From: Streptomyces sabulosicollis
Lineage (GTDB): Bacteria > Actinomycetota > Actinomycetes > Streptomycetales > Streptomycetaceae
Direction of reading: 5' to 3'
Assembly (NCBI RefSeq): GCF_016103465.1
Contig: NZ_JAEEAP010000017.1
Span: forward strand, 1-46,152
Length of the DNA: 46,152 nt
Shown here one piece after another: positions 43,314 through 46,152 of this stretch. The notes beneath the pieces were generated by a model. It was not told the origin of the DNA, searched no databases, and saw nothing but the letters and a program-made list of their open reading frames with translations. Position 1 is the stretch's first letter. Every line of letters starts with the position of its first letter. Both the position numbers and the translations under genes were made by a program.

Positions 43314-44333
43314 ATGTCGTTCATCGGCCGTGACATGGCTGTCGACCTCGGGACCGCCAACACGCTGGTGTACGTCAGGGGCCGCGGGATCGTCCTCAAC
43401 GAGCCATCCGTCGTCGCCATCAACACCAACACCGGCGGAATTCTCGCCGTGGGCGCCGAGGCGAAGAAGATGATCGGCCGCACCCCTGGCAACATCGTCG
43501 CTGTGCGTCCGCTCAAGGACGGCGTCATCGCCGACTTCGAGATCACCGAGCGGATGCTGCGGTACTTCATCCTCAAGATCCATAAGCGCCGCTATCTCGC
43601 CCGGCCCCGGGTGGTCGTCTGTGTGCCGTCCGGTATCACCGGAGTCGAGCGTCGTGCCGTCATCGAGGCGTCCACCCAGGCGGGCGCCCGTCAGGTGCAC
43701 ATCATCGAGGAGCCCATGGCCGCGGCCATCGGCTCCGGCCTTCCGGTCCACGAGGCCACCGGCAACATGGTCGTGGACATCGGCGGCGGTACCACCGAGG
43801 TCGCCGTCATCTCGCTGGGCGGCATCGTGACCGCCCAGTCCATCCGGGTGGCGGGCGATGAGCTGGACAACGCGATCATCCAGCACATCAAGAAGGAGTA
43901 CAGCCTGCTGCTCGGCGAGCGCACCGCCGAGAACATCAAGATCACCATCGGCTCCGCGTTCGAGGGGGACGAGGAGGAGCACACCGAGATCCGCGGCCGT
44001 GACCTGGTCAGCGGCCTCCCCAAGACGGTCGTGATCTCGGCCGCCGAGGTCCGCAAGGCCATGGAGGAGCCGGTCAACTCGATCGTCGACGCGGTCAAGA
44101 CCACCCTCGACAAGTGCCCCCCGGAGCTCTCCGGCGACGTCATGGACCGCGGCATCGTGCTCACCGGCGGCGGTGCGCTGCTGCGCGGCCTGGACGAGCG
44201 GCTGCGCCGCGAGACCGGGATGCCGATCCACATCGCCGAGGATCCGCTGGACTCCGTCGCACTCGGGTCCGGCAAGTGCGTGGAGGAGTTCGAGGCGCTC
44301 CAGCAGGTGCTGGACGCCCAGCCCCGCAGATGA
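43314..44333 (+). CDS. mreB: rod-shape determining protein MreB (actin homolog)
   Basis: Actin-like cytoskeletal ATPase; 339 residues from the chosen start. The phosphate-1 motif is [32 protein letters not shown] is phosphate-2, and [13 protein letters not shown] is the adenosine motif. The ATG at 43314 ([11 protein letters not shown]) has GGGGA five bases upstream; an in-frame ATG at 43302 adds four residues and has a poorer site. In Streptomyces MreB acts in spore-wall formation rather than vegetative growth. It heads the mreB-mreC-mreD group. Confidence 0.97.
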   Translation: MSFIGRDMAVDLGTANTLVYVRGRGIVLNEPSVVAINTNTGGILAVGAEAKKMIGRTPGNIVAVRPLKDGVIADFEITERMLRYFILKIHKRRYLARPRVVVCVPSGITGVERRAVIEASTQAGARQVHIIEEPMAAAIGSGLPVHEATGNMVVDIGGGTTEVAVISLGGIVTAQSIRVAGDELDNAIIQHIKKEYSLLLGERTAENIKITIGSAFEGDEEEHTEIRGRDLVSGLPKTVVISAAEVRKAMEEPVNSIVDAVKTTLDKCPPELSGDVMDRGIVLTGGGALLRGLDERLRRETGMPIHIAEDPLDSVALGSGKCVEEFEALQQVLDAQPRR

Positions 44334-44476
44334 CAACCCGGCGGACCGGCCGTACGGGTGGTTGGCTGCCCGTGCGGCGGAACGCTGATATACAGGCATA
44401 AGGCTCCCCAGGACCGACCGGTCACGTTCACCCCCGGCGCCGGTCCGACTTCGACGAGGAAGGCACGTCGCCGCAC

Positions 44477-45421
44477 GTGAGGGACACACGAGAGAGCCGG
44501 CTGCTCCTGGTGCTGCTGGTCGCCATCGCGTTCGCGCTGATCACGGTGGATATCCGCGGCGGCGAGGACTCACCCCTCGACGGCGCCCGGCACGCCGCCG
44601 CTTCCGCCTTCGGGCCCGTGGAGGACGGCGTCGCGTCCGCCGTGGATCCGGTCGGCAACGCGGTCGCCGCCGTCCGGGAATCCGGCGACCGGCACGACCG
44701 GGTCCGCCGGCTGGAGGAGGAGAACACCAAACTCAAGCAGCGGCTCGGCAACAACGCCCGCGACCGGGCCCGCTCCGCCGAGCTCGACAAGCTGCTGAAG
44801 ACCGCGGGCGCCGGTCAATACGGCATCAAGGGCGCCCAGGTCATCGGCATCGGGGCCGCCCAGGGCTTCTCCTGGACCGTCACCATCGACATCGGCAGCA
44901 GCGACGGCATCCGCCGCGACATGACCGTCATCAACGGCGACGGGCTGGTCGGCCGGGTCACCACCGTCGGCTCCTCGACGGCCACCGTGCTGCTCGCCAT
45001 CGACCCGGACTTCACCGTCGGCACCCGTATGGAGGGATCGGGCGAGCTCGGTTTCGCCACCGGGCGCGGCGACCGCTCGCTCCATGTGCAGCTCCTCAAC
45101 GGCAAGGCCCGGATCAAGAAGGGCGACCGGATGGTCACCTTCGGTTCCCAGGCGGACAGGCCGTTCGTCCCCGGGGTCCCGGTCGGCAAGGTCGTCCGCG
45201 TCGATCCCACCGGGGGCGACCTGACCCGCACGCTCCAGGTGCGCCCGTACGTCCGGTTCAGCAAGCTGGACATCGTCGGGGTCGTCGTCCAACCGCCGCG
45301 CGTCAACCCGCGGGACACCGTGCTGCCGCCCAAGCCCGCGAAGCCCAAGCCGACGCCCACGGTCACCGTCACGGCCAACCCCTCCGCCACCGCCACCAGC
45401 CCGGCCGCCAACAGGAGCTGA
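44477..45421 (+). CDS. mreC: rod-shape determining protein MreC
   Basis: Membrane-anchored elongation-complex scaffold; 314 residues. The start is GTG (44477). One helix LLLVLLVAIAFALITVD near the N-terminus, a coiled coil (VRRLEEENTKLKQRLGNN) and the beta domain (VIGIGAAQGFSWTVTIDIGSSDG, LVGRVTTVG) follow the family order. The C-terminal 45 residues are Pro/Thr/Lys-rich, exported and disordered. It is followed after 3 bp by mreD. Confidence 0.95.
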   Translation: MRDTRESRLLLVLLVAIAFALITVDIRGGEDSPLDGARHAAASAFGPVEDGVASAVDPVGNAVAAVRESGDRHDRVRRLEEENTKLKQRLGNNARDRARSAELDKLLKTAGAGQYGIKGAQVIGIGAAQGFSWTVTIDIGSSDGIRRDMTVINGDGLVGRVTTVGSSTATVLLAIDPDFTVGTRMEGSGELGFATGRGDRSLHVQLLNGKARIKKGDRMVTFGSQADRPFVPGVPVGKVVRVDPTGGDLTRTLQVRPYVRFSKLDIVGVVVQPPRVNPRDTVLPPKPAKPKPTPTVTVTANPSATATSPAANRS

Positions 45422-45424
45422 CCG

Positions 45425-46138
45425 ATGCTGCACCTCAACCGGATCGTCCTGTCGACCTGCCTGGTGGTCTTCGCCCTCGTCGTCCAGATCTGCGTACTGG
45501 CCCGCCTCCAACTGCCCGGCGCCGTGCCGGACCTGCTGCTGCTCGTCGTGCTCGGCCTCGCGCTCGTCTACGGCCACACCGGCGGCGCGCTCATCGGCTT
45601 CGGTGCGGGGCTGCTCGCCGACTTCGCCCCGCCCGCCGACCACGCCGCGGGCCGCTATGCCCTGGTGCTGTGCGTCATCGGCTATCTGGCGGGGCTCGCC
45701 AAGCCGGAGTCCGGCCAGCTCAGGTCGGCCACCGGGCCGATGCTCGTGGTCGTGGCGGCGGCCATCGGCGCCACGCTGCTGTACGCCGGGGTCGGCATCC
45801 TCGTCGGCGACGACGCGGCCCGTCAGGTGGGCCTGGGCAAGCTGCTGTTCACCGCGGCCCTCTACGACCTGCTGCTGGCGCCCTTCACGGTGCCGCTGAT
45901 CATGGGGCTCGCCAGACGGAGCGAGAACGATCCGATGGCCGACAGCGCGGGCGGCGGCGGTGAGAGCCCGTCCCGCTGGATCAGCACGGCGGGCGGCGTC
46001 AGCACCGGCCGGATCGGCCGGATGAGCCGCCTCAGGCGCCCGGGCCGGGCGGCCCGGATCGGCAGCCAGCGCGGCGGGCTGCTGGCCCGCACCGGGAAGA
46101 GCAGGACGACACGCATCAAGGGGGTCAAGCGCCTGTGA
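45425..46138 (+). CDS. mreD: rod-shape determining protein MreD
   Basis: Small polytopic membrane protein of the elongation complex; 237 residues. Five or six helices cover residues 6-160, with PDLLLLVVLGLALVYGHTGGALIGF and the AGLLADF motif typical of MreD. The C-terminal 75 residues are a long, basic, disordered cytoplasmic tail (Arg/Gly-rich) that is unusual compared with E. coli MreD. It overlaps the next gene by 4 bp (GTGA). Confidence 0.93.
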   Translation: MLHLNRIVLSTCLVVFALVVQICVLARLQLPGAVPDLLLLVVLGLALVYGHTGGALIGFGAGLLADFAPPADHAAGRYALVLCVIGYLAGLAKPESGQLRSATGPMLVVVAAAIGATLLYAGVGILVGDDAARQVGLGKLLFTAALYDLLLAPFTVPLIMGLARRSENDPMADSAGGGGESPSRWISTAGGVSTGRIGRMSRLRRPGRAARIGSQRGGLLARTGKSRTTRIKGVKRL

Positions 46139-46152
46139 GCAACGCCCTCCGG
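46135..46152 (+). CDS. first codons of the next gene, probably penicillin-binding protein 2 (truncated by the window)
   Basis: GTG at 46135 overlaps the mreD stop (GTGA) and reads MSNALR to the window end. In Streptomyces the gene after mreD encodes the PBP2 partner of RodA. The identity comes from synteny only; only six codons are visible. Confidence 0.5.

Overview
The window is high-GC actinobacterial chromosome, almost certainly Streptomyces or a close relative. The signs are GC-rich codon use, frequent GTG starts, a Nur-type nickel-regulator box before sodF, the clpP1-clpP2-clpX set behind tig, and the folC-DUF4233-ndk-mreBCD order. From memory, the gene order matches the chromosomal core region of S. 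coelicolor around the SCO26xx genes. I see no phage, insertion sequence, integrase or CRISPR array. It reads as conserved core with a few lineage-specific insertions.

Left part (1-14 kb): two paralogous aminopeptidase N genes (pepN, 261-2831 and 7448-10066, both minus) bracket a stand-alone aspartate-semialdehyde dehydrogenase gene, a Tat-exported metallophosphoesterase and an AbiEi-like/DUF559-like protein. Next come a mycothiol-dependent nitroreductase-like DsbA-family gene, a BioY biotin transporter, an APC-family amino-acid permease and the Fe/Zn superoxide dismutase gene sodF behind a textbook Nur box.

Middle (14-28 kb): a tripartite tricarboxylate transporter operon tctC-tctB-tctA (minus) lies divergent from a DUF5937/ArsR-type regulator. 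It is followed by an alpha/beta hydrolase, a second GabP-like permease, rpiB overlapping an Fpg/Nei glycosylase, an Eis-like acetyltransferase, a membrane-anchored SpoIIE-type phosphatase, a decayed ABC-ATPase fragment, a membrane acyltransferase and a small membrane protein. A minus-strand tRNA-Gly(TCC) and a plus-strand tRNA-Pro(TGG) precede the protein quality-control block.

Right part (28-46 kb): tig, clpP1, clpP2 and clpX (folding and proteolysis) are followed by a minus-strand operon of three divergent paralogs. Each has a Pro/Tyr/Gly-rich cytoplasmic tail, one membrane helix and an exported domain with two conserved cysteines. I do not recognise this family, and it is the best candidate here for an undescribed system. 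Then come valS, an extra class B penicillin-binding protein gene, folC, a DUF4233 gene, ndk and the cell-elongation genes mreB-mreC-mreD. The first codons of the next gene, probably the MreD-coupled PBP2, end the window.

Most genes are separated by strong GC hairpins. Regulatory sites seen directly are the Nur box and several candidate operators (PHO-box-like, GlnR-like, ClgR-like). Their assignment rests on recalled consensus sequences, not on a search.
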